Positions 17,450 to 25,900 of a DNA stretch of 64,000 nucleotides are shown here, one piece after another (position 1 is the first letter of the stretch; the number at the start of each line of letters is the position of its first letter). The notes under the pieces are model-generated. The model was given only the letters and a program-made list of their open reading frames with translations, did not search any database and was not told where the DNA came from. Source of the DNA: Cytobacillus firmus DS1 (GTDB lineage: Bacteria > Bacillota > Bacilli > Bacillales > Cytobacillaceae); the NCBI RefSeq assembly GCF_000565285.1, contig NZ_APVL01000001.1:372001-436000 (forward strand), written 5' to 3'. The position numbers were made by a program, and so were the translations under genes.

Positions 17450-18641
17450 ATGGAAGATCTGCTTCTGAATGAATGGTTCTTGGCTCTGTCTTTTTGCCAT
17501 GAAGCAGGTAGTATATGAGCAGGCCAAACAGTGCGACTCCGGCAAGCATAAAATACAGCGAAGCGAAGCCTGTTTTTACCGCAAGGATTCCTAGAACATA
17601 GGATCCTAATCCGATCCCAGTATCAAAGAGGGTGAAAAAGGTTGAGGTAGCAAGCCCGCGTTTGGCTGGATCTGCCTGCTTGATGGCAACGGTTTGAAGA
17701 CTCGGAACAATCGTGCCATACCCCAATCCGATAATTGCACCTGACAGCAGAAATACAAAGGTGCTGTTAGCCTGGCTGAGCAAAAACAATCCTGCGGCAA
17801 ACAGAATAATGGCTGGATAAATCACCTTATTTTCACCGTACGTGTCAAACCAGCGGCCTGTAAATGGGCGGGACATAATGATGAACGCCGCATATACAAC
17901 GAAGAAGAAGCTTGCAGCTTCAAGCAAATCCAGCTCTTTCGCATAAACCGAAATAAAGGAAAGAATTCCTGAGTACGCAAAAGCAAGGATGCCCGCCGAA
18001 ACCGCAACAGGAACGGCATTCTTTTCGAATAAGCTTGAAAGTGTGAATTTCGGATGCTTGACAGAGGTTTCTGCGTTTTGAGGTATTTTGACAAAAGCAC
18101 CCAGCGCTATCGCAATAAATGATAAAACTGTACATAATGCAAAAATCCATGTGAAGCTTGCGTATTGAACAATCGTCAATCCGGCAAACGGTCCAATGAC
18201 CATAGCCAGATTCATGAACATGGCGTAATAGCCAAGCCCTTCGCCTCTGCGCTCATTCGGCACAATATCAGCCACAATCGCTCCAGTTGCCGTAGTAGCC
18301 ATGCCAAATCCTGCACCATGAAGGAACCTTAGTGCTAAAAGAGCAGGCATAGAGTCCGCCCAAAAATAAAGAAGAGATGAGACAGCAAACACAATCAGGG
18401 AAGCTAGCAGAATCTTTCGCCGTCCAACCTCGTCAATCCATTTCCCTGTAAAAGGCCTGCTGATCACGGCAGCGATCAGAAAGACCGAAATAATCAGGCC
18501 CACCTGTGTTTCGTCCCCTTTTAAATCATCCAAAATATAAAGGGGAAGCGTTGTGAGCAAAACATAAAACCCCATAAACAAGAAAAAACTCGTAACAGAA
18601 ATACTCAAAAAATCCTTCGTCCATAATGGCTGCTTCTTCAT
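17445..18641 (-). CDS. MFS transporter, DHA1-like, next to a MarR regulator
   Basis: A 398-residue 12-helix major facilitator with motif A-like sequence GKWIDEVGRRKI after helix 2 and a second GRWFDTYGENK after helix 8. Located 54 bases downstream of a marR-type gene in the same direction, an arrangement typical of regulated multidrug efflux. The ATG follows GGAGGACAA. Substrate unknown. Confidence 0.85.
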   Translation of the reverse strand: MKKQPLWTKDFLSISVTSFFLFMGFYVLLTTLPLYILDDLKGDETQVGLIISVFLIAAVISRPFTGKWIDEVGRRKILLASLIVFAVSSLLYFWADSMPALLALRFLHGAGFGMATTATGAIVADIVPNERRGEGLGYYAMFMNLAMVIGPFAGLTIVQYASFTWIFALCTVLSFIAIALGAFVKIPQNAETSVKHPKFTLSSLFEKNAVPVAVSAGILAFAYSGILSFISVYAKELDLLEAASFFFVVYAAFIIMSRPFTGRWFDTYGENKVIYPAIILFAAGLFLLSQANSTFVFLLSGAIIGLGYGTIVPSLQTVAIKQADPAKRGLATSTFFTLFDTGIGLGSYVLGILAVKTGFASLYFMLAGVALFGLLIYYLLHGKKTEPRTIHSEADLPL

Positions 18642-18661
18642 GTTGTCCTCCTAACAATGAA

Positions 18662-18712
18662 GTACCAGGTACCTATACCAATTTCGTGAACTGGTCTAGG
18701 TGCCTGGTACCA
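18662..18712. repeat. Long inverted repeat between marR and MFS genes
   Basis: GTACCAGGTACCTATACCA (18662-18680) is complementary, with two mismatches, to TGGTCTAGGTGCCTGGTAC (18694-18712), giving a 19-pair hairpin with a 13-base loop. It includes the last codons of the marR gene. There is no T tract, so it is not an obvious terminator; it may attenuate or stabilise the marR-MFS transcript. Confidence 0.7.
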
Positions 18713-19133
18713 TATTTTCTCTCATTTTTGCCATAAGTCTCATCATCGTGCTGATTTCTTCTTCTGTTATATTCTGCAGGACATTGCTTTCGCTTGATCT
18801 TACTGCGGCAAGCCAATTGTCGTATTCCAGTATGGCTGCATCAGTCAGTGAAATCAATTTTTCACGTTTGTCCTTTCCTGCCGTTCTGGCGATCCAGCCC
18901 GATTTCTCAAGACGGGCCAATGTCCTGGTCATGGTCGGAGCCTCAACTCCCAGATAAGAAGAAATGTCTTTTTGGGTGCTCGGGCCTCCGGTTTTCAGAC
19001 GGTAAATAATTGTCCATTGAGCCGCATATAAACCAAGGGGCACCAGACTTTCATTAAGTACTTTGGAAAAATGGCGTGTAAATTGGTTAATGGAATGAAA
19101 AAATTCACTTTGATTAGGGTGCATTGTTTTCAC
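18696..19133 (-). CDS. MarR family transcriptional regulator
   Basis: A 145-residue winged-helix regulator. The recognition region lies about residues 52-80 (STQKDISSYLGVEAPTMTRT) and the wing about 85-95 (GKDKREKLISLT), the standard MarR layout with flanking dimerisation helices. It precedes an MFS exporter gene and probably represses it and itself: a perfect inverted repeat is found directly upstream of its start. The ligand is unknown. Confidence 0.9.
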   Translation of the reverse strand: MKTMHPNQSEFFHSINQFTRHFSKVLNESLVPLGLYAAQWTIIYRLKTGGPSTQKDISSYLGVEAPTMTRTLARLEKSGWIARTAGKDKREKLISLTDAAILEYDNWLAAVRSSESNVLQNITEEEISTMMRLMAKMRENMVPGT

Positions 19134-19141
19134 CTGCTTAA

Positions 19142-19163
19142 TATAGTTACCTAGCTAACTATA
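19142..19163. promoter_or_regulatory. Probable MarR operator
   Basis: TATAGTTA (19142-19149) and TAACTATA (19156-19163) are perfect inverted repeats with a six-base spacer, nine bases upstream of the marR start. A related GCTAACTAAATG lies at 19204 near the divergent symporter gene. Confidence 0.65.
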
Positions 19164-19284
19164 TATGAAATTAAAGAATTTGTCTACCACACATACTTCT
19201 TTTGCTAACTAAATGTTTAACTGGCAAATAAAAGGGAATGGAATAACAAGGGCAACTGTGCATAACTATAAGGGGGAAATTTTT

Positions 19285-20670
19285 TTGGATACGTTATTAA
19301 AAGTCGTAGGAGATATTTCAGGATGGCTGTGGGGATATCCCATCATCCTATTATTAGCCGGAACAGGGCTGTATTTAACCTTTTTGCTTGGTTTCTTCCA
19401 GTTCCGCTATCCGGTATATATTTTTAAGCAGACATTCGGAAGTGTTTTTAAAAAGCCGAAGGGAAAAGGAACCGTTACACCGCTGCAGGCACTCACATCT
19501 GCACTGGCTTCCACCATTGGAGCCGCAAACATTGTAGGTGTGCCGGCAGCCATCATGTTTGGCGGACCGGGTGCAGTCTTCTGGATGTGGGTCATTGCGC
19601 TAATAGGAATGTCCATTAAGTTCTCGGAAAGTGTCCTGGCCATCAAGTACAGAGAAAAAAATGAAGATGGAGAATATGTAGGCGGTCCTATGTATTATAT
19701 GACGAAGGGGCTGAACATGAAGTGGCTTGGTGTGATCTTTGCGTTCGCGCTGATGATTGAACTGATTCCAAGCATCATGGTGCAGGGAAATGCAGTAGCA
19801 GCTGCGGTTGGCGAGACTTTTAAGATTGATGGCCTTTATACCGGCATCGCAGTAGCCTTACTGGTTTCATTGGTTGTTTTTGGCGGGATTCAGAGAATCG
19901 GCAAAGTTACTGAAATCTTCGTTCCGTTTATGGCGCTCATTTATGTAGGAGCAGCTTTAGTGGTTTTATTTATGAATCTGGGCAAGCTTCCTGAAGTGTT
20001 GGAATTAATCTTCACTTATGCGTTTCAGCCGATGTCTGCAATAGGCGGCTTTGCCGGTGCGGCAATTGGGGAAATCATTCGCTGGGGATTTGCACGAGGA
20101 TTATATTCCAATGAGGCAGGACTCGGAACCGCTCCGATTGCCCATGCGGCTGCCACTACTGACCACCCGGTGCGCCAGGGCTTCTGGGCGATTGTCGGTA
20201 TTGTTGTGGATACGCTCATTGTGTGTACCGCCACAGCATTTGTGGTACTTTCATCAGGGGTGTGGACAAGGGAAGGGGCCATGAAAGATCCTTCAGCCCT
20301 GACAGCAGCGGCATTTACGGAATATTTTGGATCATTCGGAGGTATTCTTGTAGCTGTATCACTCGTATTCTTTGTCATTTCGACGATCATTGTCGTAGTC
20401 TTTTATGGATCCAAAATGGCAGAGTTCCTATTTGGCTCATTTGCCGGAAAAGCCATTAAAGTCGTTTACATTGCTGCCATTGTTCTTGGCTCAGTGGGAG
20501 CGGCGAAAACAATCTGGCAGTTCCTTGATCTGGCTCTTGCCATGATTTTGATACCAAACATCGTTGCTGTTCTCCTTCTAAGCAAAGAGGTTAAACAGCT
20601 GAAGAACGAGTTCTTTACTTCGGAAAAATATTATTTGAAGGATATTAGAAAAGACGATAAGGCTGCGTAA
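19285..20670 (+). CDS. Amino acid (alanine/glycine/glutamine) cation symporter, AGCS family
   Basis: A 461-residue sodium:amino acid symporter with about 10-11 membrane helices. ALTSALASTIGAANIVGVPAAI and EYVGGPMYYMTKGL are AGCS signatures. I choose the TTG at 19285 because it follows AGGGGGAAA at good distance and gives the normal N-terminus; an ATG at 19213 would add 24 polar residues. Close to the B. subtilis YrbD/AlsT group, but the exact substrate is not readable. Confidence 0.88.
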   Translation: MDTLLKVVGDISGWLWGYPIILLLAGTGLYLTFLLGFFQFRYPVYIFKQTFGSVFKKPKGKGTVTPLQALTSALASTIGAANIVGVPAAIMFGGPGAVFWMWVIALIGMSIKFSESVLAIKYREKNEDGEYVGGPMYYMTKGLNMKWLGVIFAFALMIELIPSIMVQGNAVAAAVGETFKIDGLYTGIAVALLVSLVVFGGIQRIGKVTEIFVPFMALIYVGAALVVLFMNLGKLPEVLELIFTYAFQPMSAIGGFAGAAIGEIIRWGFARGLYSNEAGLGTAPIAHAAATTDHPVRQGFWAIVGIVVDTLIVCTATAFVVLSSGVWTREGAMKDPSALTAAAFTEYFGSFGGILVAVSLVFFVISTIIVVVFYGSKMAEFLFGSFAGKAIKVVYIAAIVLGSVGAAKTIWQFLDLALAMILIPNIVAVLLLSKEVKQLKNEFFTSEKYYLKDIRKDDKAA

Positions 20671-20675
20671 AAATG

Positions 20676-20707
20676 GTTCTCCCGCTAATGGCGGGGGATT
20701 TTTTTTT
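20676..20707 (+). terminator. Terminator after the AGCS symporter
   Basis: CTCCCGC-TAAT-GGCGGGG followed by eight Ts. Confidence 0.85.
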
Positions 20708-20710
20708 GAG

Positions 20711-20869
20711 ATAAGAAAGTATATAATTTTTGAACGTCGATAACTGTCTAGCTCCAGCGCCTACCCCCTCGAGGTCACAAGCCAATCCTCCCAAAAAGGC
20801 AAAGAACGCCTTTCCGGGAGGCTCGTCTTGTGCTTGTCGGGGGTGGGCAAGGCGCTTGCGCTTTTCTTA
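20711..20869 (+). repeat. Family-1 dispersed repeat
   Basis: A near-identical twin of 14780-14935, differing at only a few positions (for example GGTGGGCAAGG versus GGTGACCAAGG). Confidence 0.8.
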
Positions 20870-20900
20870 ATAGATAAAACAATTTTCGGAAAAATAACAC

Positions 20901-20944
20901 TTGTGAGATAATTAAACAAAAGTTTATAATTTAAACAAAAGTTA
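20901..20944 (+). promoter_or_regulatory. psuKG promoter with tandem operator
   Basis: TTGTGA (20901-20906), 18 bases, TATAAT (20925-20930). Two exact direct copies of TTAAACAAAAGTT (20912-20924 and 20931-20943) lie 19 bases apart, between the boxes and just after the -10, an ideal position for a repressor. The HTH domain of PsuK or another regulator could bind them. Confidence 0.6.
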
Positions 20945-20966
20945 AAAAAGACAGGGCTGATCCATT

Positions 20967-22064
20967 ATGAACGATAAAGAATTATTGATTTTGCAGCTGA
21001 TTAAAGAGGATCCATTTATTGCCCAAAACGAGCTGGCAGAAAAAACGGGACTCTCCAGGTCAGCTGTAGCCGGCTATATCTCTTCACTGACCAAGCAGGG
21101 GAAAATTCTCGGCAGAGCCTATGTACTGCCGCAAAAGAAAGAAGTGCTTTGTGTGGGAGGAGCCAATGTCGACAGGAAAATTCAGACAACCGGGCAGCTC
21201 CAATTCGGAACATCGAACCCTGCAGAAAGCTCCCAATCCTGCGGAGGAGTGGCGCGGAACATTGCCGAAAACCTTGGCAGGCTGGGCTGTGATGTCGGTT
21301 TGATGACCGTAGTGGGAGGCGATCCGGAAGGCGAATGGCTTCTGGAATATACGAAAGCCTTTGCTGACGTGACACCTTCACAATCCCTGGCAGGGTCCAT
21401 CACCGGAACCTATACAGCAGTGCTTGACCTGGAAGGGGAAATGGCTGTGGCCTTAGCCGACATGTCCATTTATGAAAGCGTTACCAGAGAGTTTATCGAG
21501 AAAAAGTGGGGGTACCTGGCATCATCTGAGATGGTGATATTGGATACCAACTTTCCGCCAGGAGTTTTAAAACAAATCATCACAAGGTGTTACGAAGAGA
21601 GTATCCCGCTATGCATCACACCTGTTTCAGCACCAAAAATAAAGAATCTGCCGAAAAACCTGCAGGGTGTTACCTGGCTGATTGCCAACAAAAATGAAGC
21701 AGAAGCCCTGACTGGGATGGAAATCAGGAAGGAGGGAGACTTCTTTAAGGCAGCACAGGAAATGATCAATAAAGGAGTGGAAAAAGTGGTGATCAGCCGG
21801 GGAGATAAAGGGCTGATCTACTTTACAAGCACAGGTGAAGCAGGTGTGCAGCTGCCTCCCAAGGTGAAAATAGCAGATGTGACAGGTGCAGGGGACTCGC
21901 TTGTATCGGGCATTATTTTTGCCCATTTAAAAGGCTTAAGCACAGAGGATGCCTGCAAGATTGGCATGTCCTGCTCGATGCTTGCCCTGCAGTCCATAGA
22001 AACCGTTAATCCGAACCTGAACAACAAACGCCTGCAGGAAACATTCAAACAATATTTCGACTAA
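20967..22064 (+). CDS. psuK: Pseudouridine kinase PsuK (PfkB family) with N-terminal HTH
   Basis: A 365-residue two-part protein. Residues 1-55 form a winged-helix DNA-binding domain ([18 protein letters not shown]), and residues 59-360 a ribokinase/PfkB kinase with [16 protein letters not shown] near the N-terminal end and [12 protein letters not shown] with the catalytic Asp near residue 310. Together with psuG, 14 bases downstream, this identifies it as the kinase making pseudouridine 5'-phosphate in pseudouridine breakdown. The fused HTH suggests it also senses its substrate as a regulator, as proposed for similar fusions such as YeiC relatives. Confidence 0.88.
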   Translation: MNDKELLILQLIKEDPFIAQNELAEKTGLSRSAVAGYISSLTKQGKILGRAYVLPQKKEVLCVGGANVDRKIQTTGQLQFGTSNPAESSQSCGGVARNIAENLGRLGCDVGLMTVVGGDPEGEWLLEYTKAFADVTPSQSLAGSITGTYTAVLDLEGEMAVALADMSIYESVTREFIEKKWGYLASSEMVILDTNFPPGVLKQIITRCYEESIPLCITPVSAPKIKNLPKNLQGVTWLIANKNEAEALTGMEIRKEGDFFKAAQEMINKGVEKVVISRGDKGLIYFTSTGEAGVQLPPKVKIADVTGAGDSLVSGIIFAHLKGLSTEDACKIGMSCSMLALQSIETVNPNLNNKRLQETFKQYFD

Positions 22065-22078
22065 GGAGAAGTGACATC

Positions 22079-22990
22079 ATGTTAGAAAAATGGCTTGAGT
22101 ACTCAGAAGAAGTGTTAGAAGCAAAGAAAGCAAATAAACCGGTTGTTGCCCTTGAATCCACCATCATTTCACACGGAATGCCATACCCTCAAAATGTCCA
22201 GACAGCAAAAGAGGTGGAGGACATCATCCGCAAAAACGGTGCAGTTCCAGCAACCATTGCCATTTTAAACGGAAAAATTAAAATCGGTCTGTCAGATGAG
22301 GAGCTTGAATTCCTCGCCCAAAGCAGGGACGTTGAAAAAGCGAGCAGGCGGGACCTGCCGTATTTAGTGGCTAAAAAGAAAAATGGCGCCACAACGGTAG
22401 CGGCCACCATGATCTGTGCTGAGCTTGCCGGCATTGAAGTGTTTGTCACAGGCGGAATTGGCGGCGTTCACCGTGAAGCGGAAACGACCATGGACATCTC
22501 AGCAGACCTTCAGGAACTGGCGATGACCAATGTTGCCGTTATCTGTGCAGGGGCGAAATCCATCCTGGATATCGGTTTGACGCTTGAATACTTAGAAACG
22601 CACGGCGTTCCGGTCGTTGGCTTTGAAACAGATGTATTGCCTGCCTTTTACACACGCACAAGCCCGTTCAACGTAAACTACCGTGTGGACAATGCAGAAG
22701 AAGCAGCCGAAATGATCCGCACAAAATGGGAACTGGGCCTAAAAGGCGGCGTGGTTATTGCCAACCCGATCCCTGAAAAAGATGCCCTGGAAGAAGCGTT
22801 TATAACTGGGGTTATTGAAACAGCCTTAAAAGAAGCGAATGAAAACAATATCTCAGGGAAAAACGTGACTCCATTCCTTTTGGGAAAAGTGAAGGAATTG
22901 ACAGAAGGCAGAAGCTTGACCGCGAATATAGCATTGGTGAAGCATAATGCCGAAGTGGGCTCGAAGATTGCTGTTAGTTTAAATAAGTAA
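22079..22990 (+). CDS. psuG: Pseudouridine-5'-phosphate glycosidase PsuG
   Basis: A 303-residue enzyme splitting pseudouridine 5'-phosphate into uracil and ribose 5-phosphate by opening the C-C glycosidic bond. Family signatures include [16 protein letters not shown] at about residue 24, [10 protein letters not shown] near 122 and a Lys-Ser pair in [11 protein letters not shown]. It is cotranscribed with psuK, with AAGGAGAAG before its ATG and a terminator at 22995-23026. Confidence 0.94.
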   Translation: MLEKWLEYSEEVLEAKKANKPVVALESTIISHGMPYPQNVQTAKEVEDIIRKNGAVPATIAILNGKIKIGLSDEELEFLAQSRDVEKASRRDLPYLVAKKKNGATTVAATMICAELAGIEVFVTGGIGGVHREAETTMDISADLQELAMTNVAVICAGAKSILDIGLTLEYLETHGVPVVGFETDVLPAFYTRTSPFNVNYRVDNAEEAAEMIRTKWELGLKGGVVIANPIPEKDALEEAFITGVIETALKEANENNISGKNVTPFLLGKVKELTEGRSLTANIALVKHNAEVGSKIAVSLNK

Positions 22991-22994
22991 AGGG

Positions 22995-23026
22995 ATAAGC
23001 CAGGCTTAGAGAGTCTGGCTTTTTAT
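22995..23026 (+). terminator. Terminator of psuKG
   Basis: AGCCAG-GCTTAGAGAGT-CTGGCT followed by TTTTT. The 180 bases from here to the sortase gene hold nothing else I can support. Confidence 0.8.
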
Positions 23027-23207
23027 ATTGATAGAATGATAGCTGTGAGGATGATGGCTAAATATAATAGTAATCTTAAGAAATTGATCATCAGGATCCG
23101 TCCCTTCTGGAAACCCATATATTAGATGATATGTACAGGTTCTTATATGGGGGAAGGGTGTTTGTCTAGATGCAGTAAAAAGGGCACTTTCCTTGGGAAA
23201 GAGCCTC

Positions 23208-23819
23208 TTAATTTTGTATTCTTTTGGCATTCAGGATATACCGGGATGGTGCATTGCCCACATATGAGAAGGGGTAGCAGGTGGAAACAGTGAGAATTTC
23301 GATAGGAGCGGTGGATCGGATCACAGTGGTATCGTCTGCATCCACAATCTTGGAATCGGTAATTTCGTATGTGAACTCACCATATGGCATGCTGACTTCA
23401 AAAGTATCTCCTATTTGGAGTTCGCCAAGGCTGCGAAAGACTGTATCCCGATGCCCTGATAATAAAATCTGATCAGGCTGTCCTGGAAGTACAGTTGTGG
23501 AGTAATGGCCAACCCCTTTTTCCAGCTCATCCTCATCTGTTCCTTCTATAATGGGAAGTTCAGCTTCCAAGCGAGGGATCTTTAGAATGCCAATGGCTTC
23601 ACCCTGCCCAAAGGAAACATCAACTGGCTGTTCTGTTTGGAGAACACTTTTGCTTTCTTTGTTCACTTCGCTTTGGATTCTTTCTTGTGCCTGGTCTAAA
23701 GAATCCTTGGTTTTCTTCTCCTGAGCGTACATTTCCTGCAGGGAAAACAGGACCAGACCACCTCCGATTAGAATAAGGAATGAGGCAGCTATTATCAGCA
23801 AACGTCCTCTAACCTTCAA
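23208..23819 (-). CDS. Class D sortase
   Basis: A 203-residue transpeptidase with an N-terminal membrane anchor (about residues 6-27), an extracellular linker and a sortase beta-barrel. The catalytic triad is visible: His-123 in LLSGHRDTVF, Cys-181 in LTVSTCYPF and Arg-193 in APSRYIL. Sortases cut LPxT(A/G) signals and join surface proteins to peptidoglycan. The start is a TTG directly after the stop of the sinR-like gene, with GGAGGGAACG before it, so the two are coupled. The only LPxTA-type substrate in the window is the TasA-like protein at 27107, which makes it the obvious client. Confidence 0.9.
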   Translation of the reverse strand: MKVRGRLLIIAASFLILIGGGLVLFSLQEMYAQEKKTKDSLDQAQERIQSEVNKESKSVLQTEQPVDVSFGQGEAIGILKIPRLEAELPIIEGTDEDELEKGVGHYSTTVLPGQPDQILLSGHRDTVFRSLGELQIGDTFEVSMPYGEFTYEITDSKIVDADDTTVIRSTAPIEILTVSTCYPFSYVGNAPSRYILNAKRIQN

Positions 23820-24167
23820 CTAAACGTTCCCTCCATTCATCTTCTTAAATTTAATAAACTCCAGATAATAAGCAAAATCTTCTTTTGTGATTCCCTCCCT
23901 GATAGCTTCTTTGACAAGTGAAACCCACTCTTCATCAAGCTTAGACAAGTCTGTAATTTCCTCTTTGTTCTCTTCCAGCAGATCCTCAAGATTAGCATCC
24001 AGTGTCCTGGCGATTCTCGATAAAACCTGCAATGAAGGGTTCTCCTGTATGCCTCTCTCAATGTAGCTCAAATACGATTTGGATACCTCTGCTTTTTCAG
24101 AAAGCTCATTAATCGAGTATCCCTTTTTGATCCTTAAACTTTTAATCCGGCCACCTATCATAGGCAT
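23820..24167 (-). CDS. SinR paralog (XRE HTH with SinR-like C-terminal domain)
   Basis: A 115-residue regulator with an N-terminal HTH (MIGGRIKSLRIKKGYSIN.., recognition helix SKSYLSYIERG) and a C-terminal SinI/SinR dimerisation helix pair (about residues 78-110, DEEWVSLVKEAIREGI). It is clearly homologous to the sinR at 29175 but diverged. It sits between the sortase and the divergent tapA operon and probably controls both. The two ATGs at 24167 and 24161 are both possible; GGGAG favours the first. Confidence 0.88.
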   Translation of the reverse strand: MPMIGGRIKSLRIKKGYSINELSEKAEVSKSYLSYIERGIQENPSLQVLSRIARTLDANLEDLLEENKEEITDLSKLDEEWVSLVKEAIREGITKEDFAYYLEFIKFKKMNGGNV

Positions 24168-24210
24168 AATACTCCCTTGTCATAAATTAAAAAGATGTTT
24201 TCATTATAAC

Positions 24211-24223
24211 GAACAAACCGTTC
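24211..24223. promoter_or_regulatory. Candidate SinR-family operator upstream of sinR paralog
   Basis: GAAC-AAACC-GTTC, a short inverted repeat 44 bases upstream of the sinR paralog start. The same GAAC-N5-GTTC arrangement occurs upstream of sinR at 29560-29572. Confidence 0.5.
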
Positions 24224-24268
24224 AATAAAAAATACAAAATAGTGAGAATTCTTGAGATATCCTTAGAA

Positions 24269-24394
24269 AAAGAACGAAAAACGTTCTTTAAAACGAAAAA
24301 ACGGCTGAATTTGGAATTTTTCAAAATAAGACGGATGGACTATACTCGATTTATTGGTTCGATAAAAAGAACGAAATTATAGTTATAAAAGAAC
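24269..24394. promoter_or_regulatory. Cluster of SinR-like boxes upstream of tapA
   Basis: AAAGAACG-AAAAA-CGTTCTTT (24269-24289) is a perfect inverted repeat; each half matches the SinR box GTTCTYT. Further AAAGAAC copies lie at about 24366-24372 and 24388-24394, and GGTTC at 24356. A possible -10 (TATACT, 24341-24346) lies among them. This is the layout expected for SinR repression of the matrix operon. Confidence 0.6.
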
Positions 24395-24418
24395 AATTCT
24401 CTACGAGGAGGGTTTAAT

Positions 24419-25237
24419 ATACGATACACTCGTTTAAAGAAATTTGGTAAGAAGAATCGTGTCTTATGGATCTCACTAAAGTTATTTGGGGTTTGGTACC
24501 TGCTAATTGGGGGCTATGCAGCAATCGCTGGCCAGACGAATGCATATTTTACAGATTCAGAAGCTATAACCGGCGAAATGAAAGCGGGAATTTGGCAAAG
24601 TGCATTAAAGATTGATAAGACCAGTATTCAAGATGGCAATATATCTGCCTCAATTACTAATGTAGGAGCTGACATGGAGTCACTGGGACAGTATGAAGTG
24701 TATTACATAGAAACAGGAGACCCCCAAAGCGGACTTGAAGTTTCGAACGGTACTTTTCAGAAATTAAAAACTAACGATTTTGCCGAATTAAATTTTTCAC
24801 CACAAGCGAACGGATTTTATAAGTTTAAAGTTTATCTGGAAAATGAAGAAGGTAATGCGGTTTGGAGTGACTCAATCGAGGTGGTAACTATTGAAACGGA
24901 AGAGCCGCCAGAAGAAAATCCGGAGAATGCTAAAGAAAATGAGCAGCCGGCTGTTACTGACCCTACTGATGAGAGTCAGGAGAGTGAAAATAATAATAGT
25001 GAAGAAAATAAGGTTACTACACCAAATGAACAAACAAATGGTGAAGAACCTGTAGAACCTGTAGAAACAGAGGTGAAGGAGTCAGATACAACTGAAGAAA
25101 GTGAAGAAGCTGCCAAAAGTGAAAATGAGCAGACTAAACAGAATACCGAAACTGCTGCAGAACAACAGGAACAGTCTTCAGAGCAAACCTCTACTCCTGG
25201 CGAATCTGAAAATCTGACAGAACAGGAAGGTAAATAA
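24419..25237 (+). CDS. tapA: TapA-like amyloid fibre anchoring/assembly protein, apparent ATA start
   Basis: Read from 24419 the protein has 272 residues: a basic start, a hydrophobic segment (WISLKLFGVWYLLIGGYAAI) serving as signal or anchor, an extracellular domain (about 45-160, containing the ADMESLGQYEVYYIETG stretch) and a long Glu/Thr/Asn-rich tail. This layout and its place before sipW-tasA fit TapA, the accessory of TasA fibres. The odd point is the start: ATA at 24419 sits six bases after GAGGAGGG, and no in-frame ATG, GTG or TTG occurs before Met-54 (24578), which would delete the signal. A stop at 24386 rules out an earlier start. Either AUA initiates or an ATG was mutated. Confidence 0.75.
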   Translation: MRYTRLKKFGKKNRVLWISLKLFGVWYLLIGGYAAIAGQTNAYFTDSEAITGEMKAGIWQSALKIDKTSIQDGNISASITNVGADMESLGQYEVYYIETGDPQSGLEVSNGTFQKLKTNDFAELNFSPQANGFYKFKVYLENEEGNAVWSDSIEVVTIETEEPPEENPENAKENEQPAVTDPTDESQESENNNSEENKVTTPNEQTNGEEPVEPVETEVKESDTTEESEEAAKSENEQTKQNTETAAEQQEQSSEQTSTPGESENLTEQEGK

Positions 25238-25239
25238 AT

Positions 25240-25812
25240 GTGAAAAAAACATTAAAAATCATTAGCAGCCTCTTAACTGTAGTTCTCTTTATCAACTTAA
25301 TTATCATGGCTTTACTGGTGATCTCCTCCAAAGCATCTGGAGGGGAACCTCAAGCCTTTGGATACCAGATAAAATCGGTTTTATCCGGTTCAATGGAACC
25401 AACTTTCCAAACGGGATCGGTTATAGCTGTAAAGCCTGTTGAAGATCCCAGTTTAATAAAAGAAAAGGATATTATCACCTTTGTATTGGAAGATGGAAGT
25501 CTTGCCACACACAGAGTTATGGAAGTAATTCATAACGGTGAAAACCTTTTATTCCAAACAAAAGGTGACAATAACGAAGACATGGATAGTCAGCCGGTTT
25601 TAGCTGAAAACGTAAAAGCAGTTTACACTGGATTCACAATTCCATATTTAGGATATTTCATAGACTTCGCTAAATCAAGCAAAGGGACAGCAACACTGCT
25701 AATTATACCTGGTTTAATTTTGCTGGCTTACTCAGCCGTTACCATCTATCAAGCAATTAGAGAAATAGATGGTCCTAAAAAAACAACAGAAGAAACAGAA
25801 AAAACAGCATAA
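25240..25812 (+). CDS. sipW: Signal peptidase I SipW (ER type)
   Basis: A 190-residue membrane signal peptidase. The nucleophile is Ser-51 in SGSMEPTF and the usual bacterial Lys is replaced by His-91 in SLATHRVME, the mark of the archaeal/ER-type subgroup; Asp residues near 110-116 complete the site. Helices lie at about 7-30 and 148-170. SipW processes TapA and TasA. It starts at a GTG two bases after tapA stops, so translation is coupled. Confidence 0.95.
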   Translation: MKKTLKIISSLLTVVLFINLIIMALLVISSKASGGEPQAFGYQIKSVLSGSMEPTFQTGSVIAVKPVEDPSLIKEKDIITFVLEDGSLATHRVMEVIHNGENLLFQTKGDNNEDMDSQPVLAENVKAVYTGFTIPYLGYFIDFAKSSKGTATLLIIPGLILLAYSAVTIYQAIREIDGPKKTTEETEKTA

Positions 25813-25900
25813 TCACGGTTGCATTCCTTGTGGAAACATGAGGATCAATATAAAAAATTACATACCTCGAAAATCGAGGGAAATTGAGGAGGATTCAGGA

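Noticed and set aside
23006..23230. 74-codon minus-strand frame after psuG
   Set aside because: It overlaps the psuG terminator, has no ribosome binding site and no family resemblance.
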